A stretch of DNA of 64,000 nt, from positions 8,410 through 72,409 of the forward strand of contig DATLZZ010000013.1 of NCBI GenBank assembly GCA_035573715.1. The letters run 5' to 3'. The DNA comes from JACPRL01 sp035573715. Its GTDB lineage: Bacteria; Acidobacteriota; Terriglobia; Acidiferrales; 2-02-FULL-67-57. A model generated the notes under the pieces. That model saw nothing but the letters and a program-made list of their open reading frames with translations. It was not told the DNA's origin and did not search any database. The translations under genes and the position numbers were made by a program. This document shows positions 1-8,371 of this stretch, piece after piece (the stretch's first letter is position 1; the number at the start of each line of letters is the position of its first letter).

Positions 1-1022
1 TGGTCGGTGGAAGGCGTGGCCGGGTCGCAGCCGTGGTCGGCGGTGATAATTAACAGGTCGTCCCGCCCAATGGCTTTCATCATCTGGGCGAGGCCGATAT
101 CGGCTTCTTCCAGTGCCCGCGCGTAGCCCTCGACGTCGTTGCGGTGGCCGTAAAGCTGATCGAAGTCCACCAGGTTGGTGAAGATGAGCCCTTCGCCGTA
201 CTTGCCGATGGCGTCCAGTGTCTTGGCGATGCCGTCGAGGTTGTTCTTCGTCTTGGTGTACGCCGCCAGGCCGCGTCCGCAGTAGATGTCGTGGATCTTG
301 CCCACGCCGTAGGTGAATACGTTCTTCTCGCGCAGGAGGTCGAGCAGCGTCGGCCGCGGTGGGTCGATGGCAAAGTCGCGGCGGCGCTCGGTGCGGGTGA
401 AGTTGCCGGGCTGACCGACGAACGGCCGCGCAATCACCCGCCCCACCTGATGCGGCGGAACCAGCATCTCGCGCGCGATCTGGCAAATCCGGTAGAGCTC
501 GTCAATCGGGATGACCTCTTCGTGCGCTGCCACCTGAAACACGCTGTCGGCTGAGGTGTAAACGATGGGCGCGCCCGTGCGCATATGCTCCTCGCCCAGC
601 TCCTTGATGATTTCCGTCCCGCTGGCCGCTTTGTTCCCCAGCGTCTTGCGCCCGATACGCCGCTCGTACTCTTCAATCAGCTCGCGCGGAAAGCCGCTTG
701 GGTATGTCGGGAACGGGTACTCGAGGTAGAGCCCCGCCATCTCCCAGTGACCCGTCGTGGTGTCCTTGCCCGGCGACGCGATGGCCGCCTTGCCGTAGGC
801 GCCGGCCGGACGCGCCGGCGGCTCCAGGTTCTCCAAAGGGCGAATGTTCGCCAACCCTAGCCACACCAGCGTGGGAATCTTTAACGGCCGCGAGGCCGCC
901 ACGTGACCCAGCGTGTCGCTCCCCTCGTCGCCGAAGGCCGCTGCGTCCGGCATCTCGCCGATGCCCACGCTATCCAGGACAATCAAAACGACACGTCGAA
1001 ACGGTTTTGCTGCACTCCCCAT
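1..1022 (-). CDS. deoB: Phosphopentomutase, C-terminus cut by window edge
   Basis: Interconverts (deoxy)ribose 1-phosphate and 5-phosphate in nucleoside salvage; cytosolic. The frame reads openly from the ATG at 1022 to base 3, giving about 340 residues before the window ends; family members are usually about 390-400. The N-terminus has VLIVLDSVGIGEMPDA, the metal-binding start of the alkaline-phosphatase-like fold. It continues with DTTTGHWEM, TLGNKAASGTEII, YTSADSVFQVAAHE, GKIHDIY and the late metal ligands ITADHGCDP near the cut end. No Shine-Dalgarno sequence precedes the ATG, but TAGATT lies six bases upstream, so the transcript may be leaderless. The family call is firm; only the last 50 or so residues are missing. 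Confidence 0.96.
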   Translation of the reverse strand, partial: MGSAAKPFRRVVLIVLDSVGIGEMPDAAAFGDEGSDTLGHVAASRPLKIPTLVWLGLANIRPLENLEPPARPAGAYGKAAIASPGKDTTTGHWEMAGLYLEYPFPTYPSGFPRELIEEYERRIGRKTLGNKAASGTEIIKELGEEHMRTGAPIVYTSADSVFQVAAHEEVIPIDELYRICQIAREMLVPPHQVGRVIARPFVGQPGNFTRTERRRDFAIDPPRPTLLDLLREKNVFTYGVGKIHDIYCGRGLAAYTKTKNNLDGIAKTLDAIGKYGEGLIFTNLVDFDQLYGHRNDVEGYARALEEADIGLAQMMKAIGRDDLLIITADHGCDPATPSTD

Positions 1023-1028
1023 AGGCCC

Positions 1029-1034
1029 AATCTA
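1029..1034 (-). promoter_or_regulatory. Candidate -10 box for the deoB-like gene
   Basis: On the minus strand TAGATT stands six bases before the ATG at 1022. Transcription would then start at or next to the start codon. No convincing -35 is visible, so this is a weak call. Confidence 0.35.
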
Positions 1035-1367
1035 CCACGAGAGTGGAAAAACGAAACCTGACATTCTGTCGCCCTTGGCGTCATCCCGCACCCTCCTATG
1101 CCAATTTGCCCGTAGGAGTAGGAAGGCTAGGACGCCCGCATCGCTCTTACCCACCTGAGGCACAACAAGAAACCCTAGTGCAGGAACAACTTGTCTGCAG
1201 TGCGTTTTTTCTTCACGTGGCAAAGCCCTTGCACTCCAAGCAGGCAAGTGGCGGTGCAGCCGCCGCGGGAGGATTGTTACGCAGCTCGGCTCCCACAGAC
1301 CACACACGGACTGCGGGGCGGCGCTCCCCGGCCTGGCTTCTCTGGCCACGGCATCTGGGAGGTGTTT
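1035..1367. other. Divergent intergenic region with no gene seen
   Basis: About 330 bases separate the divergent phosphopentomutase and cytochrome genes. An open frame extends upstream of the cytochrome start to 1191, but it lacks a signal peptide until residue 60 and a ribosome-binding site, so it is not taken as coding. The segment 1210-1330 is GC-rich and able to fold. I looked for a GEMM (c-di-GMP or cGAMP) riboswitch, which can precede multihaem cytochromes, and did not find its two conserved halves. Confidence 0.5.
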
Positions 1368-3323
1368 ATGACCGCTCGCAAGACAACCCTGGCCCTGGGT
1401 CTGGTGGCCCTGTGTGCCTCTATCGGGTCGGCTATGGTGGCGACCACGCTCAACGATTTCTTCCTGCCCGGCAGCCAACCGGGGCAGTCGGGGCAACTGG
1501 AGACCCCGGACAAGTGCGACAACTGCCACGGCGACTACAACACCGCCGTCGAACCCGCCTTCAACTGGCGCGGCGGGATGATGTCCCAGGCGGCCCGCGA
1601 TCCCTTCTTCTTCGCCTCGCTGACCATCGCCAACCAGGATGCCGCCGACTCCGGCGACCTGTGCATCCGCTGCCATTCGCCTGCCGGCTGGCTTGAAGGC
1701 CGTTCCTTCCCCACCGATGGCTCGGCGCTCAACAACAACGACCGCCAAGGCGTGCAGTGTGATTTCTGTCACAAGCTGGTCAAGCCCTCGCCACTTGGAA
1801 TCAATCCCTATCCTACCGACACCGCCTACACCACGGGAAGTTATCCGCAGGATCAGAGCTATCTCTCCAAGCTGACGCCGATTCCCGGCTGGTCGGCCAA
1901 TGGGATGTACATCGCCGACTCCAATAACGCCAAGCGCGGGCCCTTCATTGACGCCAACGCCAAGCACCAGATGTTCTACTCGCCGTTCCACCAGGACGCG
2001 GCGCTCTGCGGCACCTGCCACGACGTCAGCAACCCGGCCTTCTCCCGTCAGCCGGATGGCTCCTACGCGCTCAACACACTCGGCCAGCCGGCCAGCTTCG
2101 ACAACGGGGACTTCGATCCCGGGAAGATGTTCCCGGTGGAGCGCACCTACAGCGAATGGAAGATGAGCGCTTTCGCCGCGGGCGGGGTGGACATGGGCGG
2201 GCGGTTCGGCGGCAACAAGCGCGTTGTCTCCACCTGCCAGGATTGTCACCTGCAGGACATCACCGGTGTGGCGGCCAACAAGGCGGGCACGCCCACCCGC
2301 ACCGACCTGCCGCTGCACGATATGACCGGCGGCAACACCTTCATCCCCAAGACGCTGGCCGCGCTGTGGCCGGGCGAAGTGAACCAGGCGGCGCTGGATG
2401 CCGGCATCACGCGTGCTCGCTCGATGTTGCAGAAGGCCGCCACGCTCAGCGCCAGTTCGCCAACTTCTGGTGTGCTGCGCATCCGCGTGGTCAACGAGAC
2501 GGCGCACAAGCTGCCCAGCGGCTACCCGGAAGGGCGTCGCATTTGGATCAACGTGAAATTCTTCGGCCCCTCCGGCAACCTCGTGCAGGAGCGCGGCGCC
2601 TACGACCTCCTCTCGGCAACCCTCGATTCCTCCTCGACCAAGGTTTATGCAATCCAGCCTGGGCTTTCTGCCGACTTGGCGGCGGCGCTCGGTGAGACCG
2701 CCGGGCCGAGCTTCCACTTTGTCCTGAACAACCAAATCTTCAAGGACAACCGCATTCCGCCGCGCGGCTTTACCAACGCGGCCTTCGCCGCCATTCAATC
2801 GCCGCCGATTGGTTACTCGTATGCGGATGGTCAGTATTGGGATGACACCGACTACGCCATTCCCAGCGGTGCCACCTACGCTGAAGTGCGGCTCTACTAT
2901 CAAACAACCACCCGTGAGTTCGTGGAGTTCCTGCGCGACGAGAACGAGACCAACGACTGGGGCCAACGGCTTTACAACGCCTGGCTGGCCAATGGCCAGT
3001 CGGCCCCCGAGTTGATGGCCATGACCACCTGGGGCACGCCGCCGACGGATACCGCCGCGCCGACCGCTCCCACCAATCTGACGGCTACGGCAGCTTCGCG
3101 ATTGATCACACTGAGTTGGGGCGCTTCCACCGACAACCTCGGTGTCGCCGGCTACTACATTTACCGGAACGGCGCCCGCGCCGGTCTCTCCACTACAACC
3201 TCGTTCAATGACAAGTACCTGAGTCCCCATACCACTTACTGCTACACCGCCACTGCGTTCGACGCCGCCGGCAACGAATCCATCTTCAGCAACACCGCCT
3301 GCGCCACCACCCCGCGCAGATGA
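1368..3323 (+). CDS. Exported pentahaem c-type cytochrome with C-terminal FN3 domain
   Basis: Predicted periplasmic or outer-surface electron carrier. With the ATG at 1368 (GGGAGG upstream) it has 651 residues and a Sec signal peptide over about residues 1-22. Five CxxCH haem sites are visible: CDNCH (50), CIRCH (99), CDFCH (131), CGTCH (214) and CQDCH (290). All lie in the first 300 residues, resembling the cytochrome c554 / multihaem class. The middle is Gly/Pro-rich without haem motifs. The last 90 residues form a fibronectin type III-like domain starting near APTAPTNLTATA and ending with two cysteines that may form a disulfide. The multicopper oxidase starts 21 bases downstream, so the two probably form an operon and may exchange electrons. 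Redox partner and direction are not readable from sequence. Confidence 0.85.
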   Translation: MTARKTTLALGLVALCASIGSAMVATTLNDFFLPGSQPGQSGQLETPDKCDNCHGDYNTAVEPAFNWRGGMMSQAARDPFFFASLTIANQDAADSGDLCIRCHSPAGWLEGRSFPTDGSALNNNDRQGVQCDFCHKLVKPSPLGINPYPTDTAYTTGSYPQDQSYLSKLTPIPGWSANGMYIADSNNAKRGPFIDANAKHQMFYSPFHQDAALCGTCHDVSNPAFSRQPDGSYALNTLGQPASFDNGDFDPGKMFPVERTYSEWKMSAFAAGGVDMGGRFGGNKRVVSTCQDCHLQDITGVAANKAGTPTRTDLPLHDMTGGNTFIPKTLAALWPGEVNQAALDAGITRARSMLQKAATLSASSPTSGVLRIRVVNETAHKLPSGYPEGRRIWINVKFFGPSGNLVQERGAYDLLSATLDSSSTKVYAIQPGLSADLAAALGETAGPSFHFVLNNQIFKDNRIPPRGFTNAAFAAIQSPPIGYSYADGQYWDDTDYAIPSGATYAEVRLYYQTTTREFVEFLRDENETNDWGQRLYNAWLANGQSAPELMAMTTWGTPPTDTAAPTAPTNLTATAASRLITLSWGASTDNLGVAGYYIYRNGARAGLSTTTSFNDKYLSPHTTYCYTATAFDAAGNESIFSNTACATTPRR

Positions 3324-3344
3324 GAAAAGAAAGGAGCAAATCCC

Positions 3345-5261
3345 ATGATTACCCGACGACATTTCCTAAAGGCAGGAGCGCTGGCCGGCGGAGGGCTGCT
3401 GCTGGGCGGGCGCTGGGTTGTACCCCGCCTCCTGGCCCAGATCCCGGGCGGGACACTTGACCCGACCCTCATTTCCAAGTACGTGATGCCGCTGGTCATC
3501 CCGCCGACGATGCCGCGCACCTCGAAGATTGTGCGGCGGGCCGCCAAGAATATTGACTACTATGAGATCGCTGTCCGGCAATTCCAGCAGCAGATATTGC
3601 CGATGCCGCTCCCGCCCACGACGGTGTGGGGCTACGGCTCCGCGAACCATCCCGGCTCGTTCCACTACCCTTCGTTCACGATTGAAGCCAAGTGGGAAAC
3701 CCCGGTGCGGGTAAAGTGGATCAACGATTTGAAGGATCCCTTGACCGGCAACTTCCTGCCCCACATCCTGCCGGTCGATCCCACTCTGCACTGGGCCAAT
3801 CCGCCCGGGGGGATCGAGGGCCGGGACATGCGCCCGGAGTTCACCGAGACGCCCGGACCCTACACCGGCCCTGTGCCCATCGTCACTCACGTGCACGGTG
3901 CGCACGCCCCGCAGGAAAGTGACGGCTACCCCGAGGCCTGGTACCTGCCCAATGCCGCCAACATCGACCCGGAGTACGCCAAGACCGGAACGTACTACGA
4001 CATTTTCAAAGCGTCGTCCCCGCTGGGCTCTGACTGGAGCCCGGGGACGGCCGTGTTCCAGTATCCCAATGACCAGCGCGCGTCGACCCTCTGGTACCAC
4101 GACCACACGCTGGGGATGACCCGCCTCAATGTCTATGCCGGACCTGCCGGCTTCTATCTGCTGCGCGGCGGACCCGGCGATGAAGTCATGGGGCAACTTC
4201 CCGGTTCGGCTCCGGTCGTGGGGCCGCCGGGGATGGAAACTTTCGAGATCCCCATCGTCATCCAGGACCGCTCCTTCAATGCCGATGGCTCGCTGTTCTA
4301 TCCGGCGACGCGCGAGTTCTTCGATGAGTTCGAAGGCCCCTACGTTCCCGACAGCGACATTGCCCCGATTTGGAACCCGGAGTTCTTCGGCAACACCATG
4401 GTGGTGAACGGCCGAACCTGGCCCTATCTCGAAGTCGGCCAGCGCCGTTACCGTCTCCGCTTCCTCAACGGCTGCAACTCCCGCTTCCTGATTCTGCGCT
4501 TCGACAACGACCATCCCTTCTGGCAGATTGGCTCCGAGGGAGGCTTCCTCCCCGCGCCAGTGGAGCTCTCGCAACTCCTGATGGCGCCGGCTGAGCGCGC
4601 CGACGTCATCGTCGACTTCACCCACGTCCCAGCCGGGACAACGCTCACACTGCTGAACGTGGGCCCGGACCAACCCTTCGGGGGAGGCGTGCCGGGAGTG
4701 GACTTCGACTCCGCTGAGCCGTCCACCACGGGCCAGGTGATGGAGTTCCGCGTCGTCCGCTCGGGCGGCGTAGACAATAGCACTCGGCCGGACAAGCTCG
4801 TGCTGCCCCCTATCATCCCGATCGGGCCACCCAACAACACGCGACAGGTGTCGCTCAATGAGGCGGACTCAGCAGTACTGGAGAATGTGGGCCCGCGCGA
4901 GGCAGCGCTCGGCACGGTGGACTCGCAGGGCGCACCCGTCCCCGCAGACTGGGATTACCCCATGACGGAAAACCCAACCTTGAACTCAACCGAAGTCTGG
5001 GAGATTCACAACTTCACCGAAGATGCGCACCCCATTCACATCCACGAGGTGCAGTTTCAGGTGGTGAACCGCCAGCCGTTTGAGGGCTCGATCCGGCCAC
5101 CGGAAAGCTGGGAGACCGGCTTCAAGGACACCGTCATCGCGTACCCCGGGGAAATCACCCGCTTGGTTGCCTATTTCGACGTTCCCGGGCGGTTCGTCTG
5201 GCATTGCCACATCGTCGAGCACGAAGACAACGAGATGATGCGGCCGTACGAGATCACCTAG
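3345..5261 (+). CDS. Tat-exported multicopper oxidase (CotA/bilirubin-oxidase-like)
   Basis: 638 residues, start fixed by AAAGGAG just upstream. The N-terminus RRHFLKAG followed by a hydrophobic Ala/Gly/Leu stretch is a Tat signal, as expected for an enzyme that folds around copper before export. Copper-ligand segments appear in order: HVHGAH (182-187), WYHDHTLGM (250-258), HPIHIHEVQF (about 565) and HCHIVEHEDNEMM near the C-terminus. The last supplies the type 1 and type 2/3 ligands. The cupredoxin spacing and length match spore-coat-protein-A type oxidases, which oxidise phenolics, bilirubin or metal ions with O2. It directly follows the pentahaem cytochrome. The physiological substrate is unknown; Mn(II) or Fe(II) oxidation is a possibility rather than a call. 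Confidence 0.9.
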   Translation: MITRRHFLKAGALAGGGLLLGGRWVVPRLLAQIPGGTLDPTLISKYVMPLVIPPTMPRTSKIVRRAAKNIDYYEIAVRQFQQQILPMPLPPTTVWGYGSANHPGSFHYPSFTIEAKWETPVRVKWINDLKDPLTGNFLPHILPVDPTLHWANPPGGIEGRDMRPEFTETPGPYTGPVPIVTHVHGAHAPQESDGYPEAWYLPNAANIDPEYAKTGTYYDIFKASSPLGSDWSPGTAVFQYPNDQRASTLWYHDHTLGMTRLNVYAGPAGFYLLRGGPGDEVMGQLPGSAPVVGPPGMETFEIPIVIQDRSFNADGSLFYPATREFFDEFEGPYVPDSDIAPIWNPEFFGNTMVVNGRTWPYLEVGQRRYRLRFLNGCNSRFLILRFDNDHPFWQIGSEGGFLPAPVELSQLLMAPAERADVIVDFTHVPAGTTLTLLNVGPDQPFGGGVPGVDFDSAEPSTTGQVMEFRVVRSGGVDNSTRPDKLVLPPIIPIGPPNNTRQVSLNEADSAVLENVGPREAALGTVDSQGAPVPADWDYPMTENPTLNSTEVWEIHNFTEDAHPIHIHEVQFQVVNRQPFEGSIRPPESWETGFKDTVIAYPGEITRLVAYFDVPGRFVWHCHIVEHEDNEMMRPYEIT

Positions 5262-5310
5262 ACAAGCCTTCGGCCGCCGGTTGCGCTGTAGGACCGGCGG
5301 CTTGTCTTTG
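5261..5310 (+). terminator. Hairpin terminator after the cytochrome/oxidase operon
   Basis: GACAAG plus CCGCCGGT pair with ACCGGCGG plus CTTGTC, leaving a seven-base bulge on the 5' arm and a loop of about a dozen bases. A short TTTG follows. The hairpin begins at the stop codon of the oxidase gene and ends before the uvrA promoter. Confidence 0.6.
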
Positions 5311-5318
5311 AAGCTCGA

Positions 5319-5347
5319 TTGCGCCTCGTCTTCCGCCAGCCTATAAT
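5319..5347 (+). promoter_or_regulatory. sigma70-type promoter of uvrA
   Basis: TTGCGC at 5319 and TATAAT at 5342 are separated by 17 bases. The predicted transcript has a leader of about 65 bases before the uvrA ATG. No LexA-type inverted repeat is seen in or next to it. Confidence 0.6.
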
Positions 5348-5419
5348 CATTGGTTTGGTATGCTGGCGCGGACAGCGCCGGTAGGGTTCCAGCTGCGCTG
5401 CGCGTGCCGATCCTGACTC

Positions 5420-8371
5420 ATGGCCACCAAAGTCGCCCCTGCCTCGAAAGAGGCCGTCATCGGAACGCGTGAGGCGCTTGTCGTCCGCGGGGCGCGGGTC
5501 CACAACCTGAAAAACATCACGGTGGAGATTCCGCACAGCGCCATCACCGTGATCACCGGGGTTTCAGGCTCGGGCAAGTCATCACTGGCGTTTGACACCA
5601 TCTACGCCGAAGGCCAGCGGCGCTACGTAGAGTCGCTCTCCGCCTACGCCCGGCAGTTTCTGGAGCGCATCGAGAAGCCTGAGGTGGACGAAATCGAGGG
5701 CATCGCGCCCGCCATCGCCATCAAGCAGAAGAACACTGGGCGCAACCCACGCTCGACGGTCGCAACGGCCACCGAGCTCTACGACTACCTGCGGCTACTC
5801 TTTGCCCGAGTGGGCGAAACCTGGTGCGCGAACTGCGGCATCCGCGTCGAGCACGACACCATTGACCAGATTGCCGCCCGCGTGCTGGCGCTGCCCGCCG
5901 GCTCGCGGTTCTACGTCCTCTTTCGAGTCTCCCTTCCCGCCCCCGAGGGCAAGCGCAAGAAGGGAGTAACCGCCGAGGCGTTGAAGGCGGCACTGACCAC
6001 ACTGCGGCAACGCGGCTTCAATCGACTCTACCAACGCGGGGCCAAGGGAGCGGCCGGCAAGCTGTTCGAGTTCTCGACGCCGGAATCCCTGCTTGACCTC
6101 GATCTTTCCGAACCGGTCTACGTACTTGTTGATCGTCTGGCCGTTCCTGCAGCAGGCGAAGACTCTGCGGGGTTCCGCTCGCGGCTGGTGGATTCCGTGG
6201 AGCTCAGCTATCGCGAAGGCGATGGCGAGGTTTTCCTCGAGCTCGTTGCCGCGACGACGGGCGAGAACTGGCTGCGCTTTACCGAGCGCTTTGAGTGCCG
6301 CCGCTGCGGCGCCGTCTACGCGCCGCCCGAGCCGGCGCTCTTCAGCTTCAACAGTCCCCACGGCGCCTGCCCGCGCTGCCACGGCTTCGGGAACACCATT
6401 GACTTCGACCTCGACAAGGTCATCCCCGACAAGGGGCGGCGGCTGAGCGACGGCGCCATCGACCCGTGGAGCAAGCCGCGTTACCGCCATCTGCTGGGCG
6501 AGCTGCGTCGCTTCTGCCGGCGCGAAGGCATCGACCCGGATGCCTCGTGGAACGAGCTGTCCGCGCGCGAGCGCAAAAAGATTCTCGACGGGGACGAGGA
6601 TTTCATCGGCGTTAAAGGCTTCTTTGCCTGGCTGGAGCGCAAGAAATACAAGCTGCACGTGCGCGTCTTTCTGAGCCGCTACCGCGGCTACGCGCTCTGT
6701 CCGGAGTGCGAAGGTGCGCGGCTGCGCAAGGAAGCGCGGGCGGTGCGGTTGCCCTTGCAAGCGGGCGAGGAGGCGGGGCGCAGGTTGCCGGACGTTGTGG
6801 CGATGAACATCGCCGAGGCGCGGCAGTTTTTCGACGCGCTGGAGCTGACGCGCACGCAGTTGGCCATCGCCGACAAGGTGCTGGAGGAGATTCGCCACCG
6901 GCTGCGGTTCTTGGATGAAGTCGGCCTGGGCTACCTGACGCTCGACCGGCTGACCTCGACGCTGGCGGGAGGCGAGGCGCAGCGCATTCAACTCGCGACT
7001 TCCATCGGGCAGCGGCTGGTGGGCGCGCTCTACGTGCTGGACGAGCCCTCTATCGGCTTGCACCCGCGCGACACCCACCGGCTGATTGAAATCCTCAACA
7101 GCCTGCGCGCGCTTGGCAACACCATCCTGGTGGTCGAGCACGACCCGGAGATGATCCGCGCCGCCGACCACGTGCTGGACCTCGGGCCGGGGGCCGGGGA
7201 GCACGGGGGCCGGGTGGTTTTTTCCGGCCCGGTTGAAAGACTGGCGGGCGACAAAGATTCGCTCACGGGCCGCTACCTGAGCGGCGAGTTGCGGGTCGCG
7301 GTTCCGGCTACGCGTCGCCGTCCCAACCGCGAGTGGCTGCGCTTTCGTGGCTGCGCAGTGCACAACCTGAAGAACATCGACGTGGAGATTCCGCTGGGGT
7401 TGACGGTCGGCGTCACCGGCGTGTCGGGTTCAGGGAAATCGTCGCTGGTGCACGAGGTCATCTACCGGACGCTGGCGGCGCGAGCGACCAACCCGCAGGC
7501 GCTGGTGAACTGCAGCGGGGTTGAAGGCGCCGAGCGGGTGCAAAGCGTGGTGCTGGTGGACCAGTCGCCCATCGGGCGCACGCCGCGCTCGAACCCGGTC
7601 ACCTACATCAAGGCCTTCGACGCCATCCGCGAGCTGCTGGCGGCGACGCCGGAAGCCAAGAAGCGCGGCTACACGCCGGGGCACTTCAGCTTCAACGTGC
7701 CCGGGGGCCGCTGCGACACCTGCCAGGGCGATGGCACGGTGACGGTGGAAATGCAGTTTCTGGCCGATGTCGAGCTGGTCTGTGAAGACTGCCAGGGCAC
7801 GCGCTTCAAGTCGGGCGTGCTGGAAGTGGGCTACAAAGGAAAGAACGTCCACGAGATTCTGCAATTGACGGTGCGGGAGGCGCTGGCCTTTTTTGCCGGC
7901 GCGCCCAAGGTGGTGCGGCGACTGAAGGTGCTCGACGACGTGGGGCTGGGCTACCTGCGGCTGGGGCAGTCGGCTACTACGCTCTCCGGCGGCGAAGCGC
8001 AGCGGGTGAAGCTGGCGGCGTATCTGACAGGCGACGAGGGCCCGCGGGAAGGCGACACGCCGCCGCGGGTGCTCTACATTTTCGACGAGCCGACAACCGG
8101 GCTGCACTTCGACGACATCCAAAAGCTGCTGGGGGCGTTTCGCAAGCTGCTGGAGGGGGGCGCGACCGTGCTCATCATCGAGCACAACCTGGAAGTCATC
8201 AAAACGATGGACTGGATCATCGACCTTGGGCCGGAAGGCGGAGACGAAGGCGGCCATATCGTGGTGGCCGGCACGCCCGAGCAGGTGGCGCACGCGTCGC
8301 GCTCCCACACGGGACGGTTTCTGGCGCGGGTGCTGAACCACAACCATCGCAACCGCGCCACGACACGATGA
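5420..8371 (+). CDS. uvrA: Excinuclease ABC subunit A
   Basis: DNA-damage recognition ATPase of nucleotide excision repair, cytosolic, acting with UvrB and UvrC. 983 residues, slightly longer than the usual 940-950 because of short N- and C-terminal extensions. It has the doubled ABC architecture: Walker A GVSGSGKSSLAFDT near residue 50 and GVSGSGKSSLVHEV near 670, with signatures LAGGEAQRIQLA and LSGGEAQRVKLA. Each is followed by a Walker B (VLDEPSIGLH; IFDEPTTGLH). Zinc-binding pairs CANCG, CRRCG/CPRCHG, CPECEG, CDTCQG and CEDCQG are visible. The stop overlaps the start of the TPR gene (ATGA), so the two are co-transcribed. uvrC lies 3 kb downstream on the same strand; uvrB is not in the window. 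Confidence 0.98.
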   Translation: MATKVAPASKEAVIGTREALVVRGARVHNLKNITVEIPHSAITVITGVSGSGKSSLAFDTIYAEGQRRYVESLSAYARQFLERIEKPEVDEIEGIAPAIAIKQKNTGRNPRSTVATATELYDYLRLLFARVGETWCANCGIRVEHDTIDQIAARVLALPAGSRFYVLFRVSLPAPEGKRKKGVTAEALKAALTTLRQRGFNRLYQRGAKGAAGKLFEFSTPESLLDLDLSEPVYVLVDRLAVPAAGEDSAGFRSRLVDSVELSYREGDGEVFLELVAATTGENWLRFTERFECRRCGAVYAPPEPALFSFNSPHGACPRCHGFGNTIDFDLDKVIPDKGRRLSDGAIDPWSKPRYRHLLGELRRFCRREGIDPDASWNELSARERKKILDGDEDFIGVKGFFAWLERKKYKLHVRVFLSRYRGYALCPECEGARLRKEARAVRLPLQAGEEAGRRLPDVVAMNIAEARQFFDALELTRTQLAIADKVLEEIRHRLRFLDEVGLGYLTLDRLTSTLAGGEAQRIQLATSIGQRLVGALYVLDEPSIGLHPRDTHRLIEILNSLRALGNTILVVEHDPEMIRAADHVLDLGPGAGEHGGRVVFSGPVERLAGDKDSLTGRYLSGELRVAVPATRRRPNREWLRFRGCAVHNLKNIDVEIPLGLTVGVTGVSGSGKSSLVHEVIYRTLAARATNPQALVNCSGVEGAERVQSVVLVDQSPIGRTPRSNPVTYIKAFDAIRELLAATPEAKKRGYTPGHFSFNVPGGRCDTCQGDGTVTVEMQFLADVELVCEDCQGTRFKSGVLEVGYKGKNVHEILQLTVREALAFFAGAPKVVRRLKVLDDVGLGYLRLGQSATTLSGGEAQRVKLAAYLTGDEGPREGDTPPRVLYIFDEPTTGLHFDDIQKLLGAFRKLLEGGATVLIIEHNLEVIKTMDWIIDLGPEGGDEGGHIVVAGTPEQVAHASRSHTGRFLARVLNHNHRNRATTR

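Noticed and set aside
1190..1330. A possible c-di-GMP or cGAMP (GEMM) riboswitch before the cytochrome gene
   Set aside because: GCAAAGCC is present, but the first conserved half (GGCAAACC with a GNRA loop) and the downstream receptor are absent.
1032..3362. A 776-residue open frame antisense to the cytochrome gene
   Set aside because: In GC-rich DNA the complement of a biased coding frame stays open. The protein has no family features and the plus strand carries haem motifs and a signal peptide.
5300..5420. A LexA box upstream of uvrA
   Set aside because: No CTGT-N8-ACAG or GAAC-N4-GTTC type repeat is present near the promoter.
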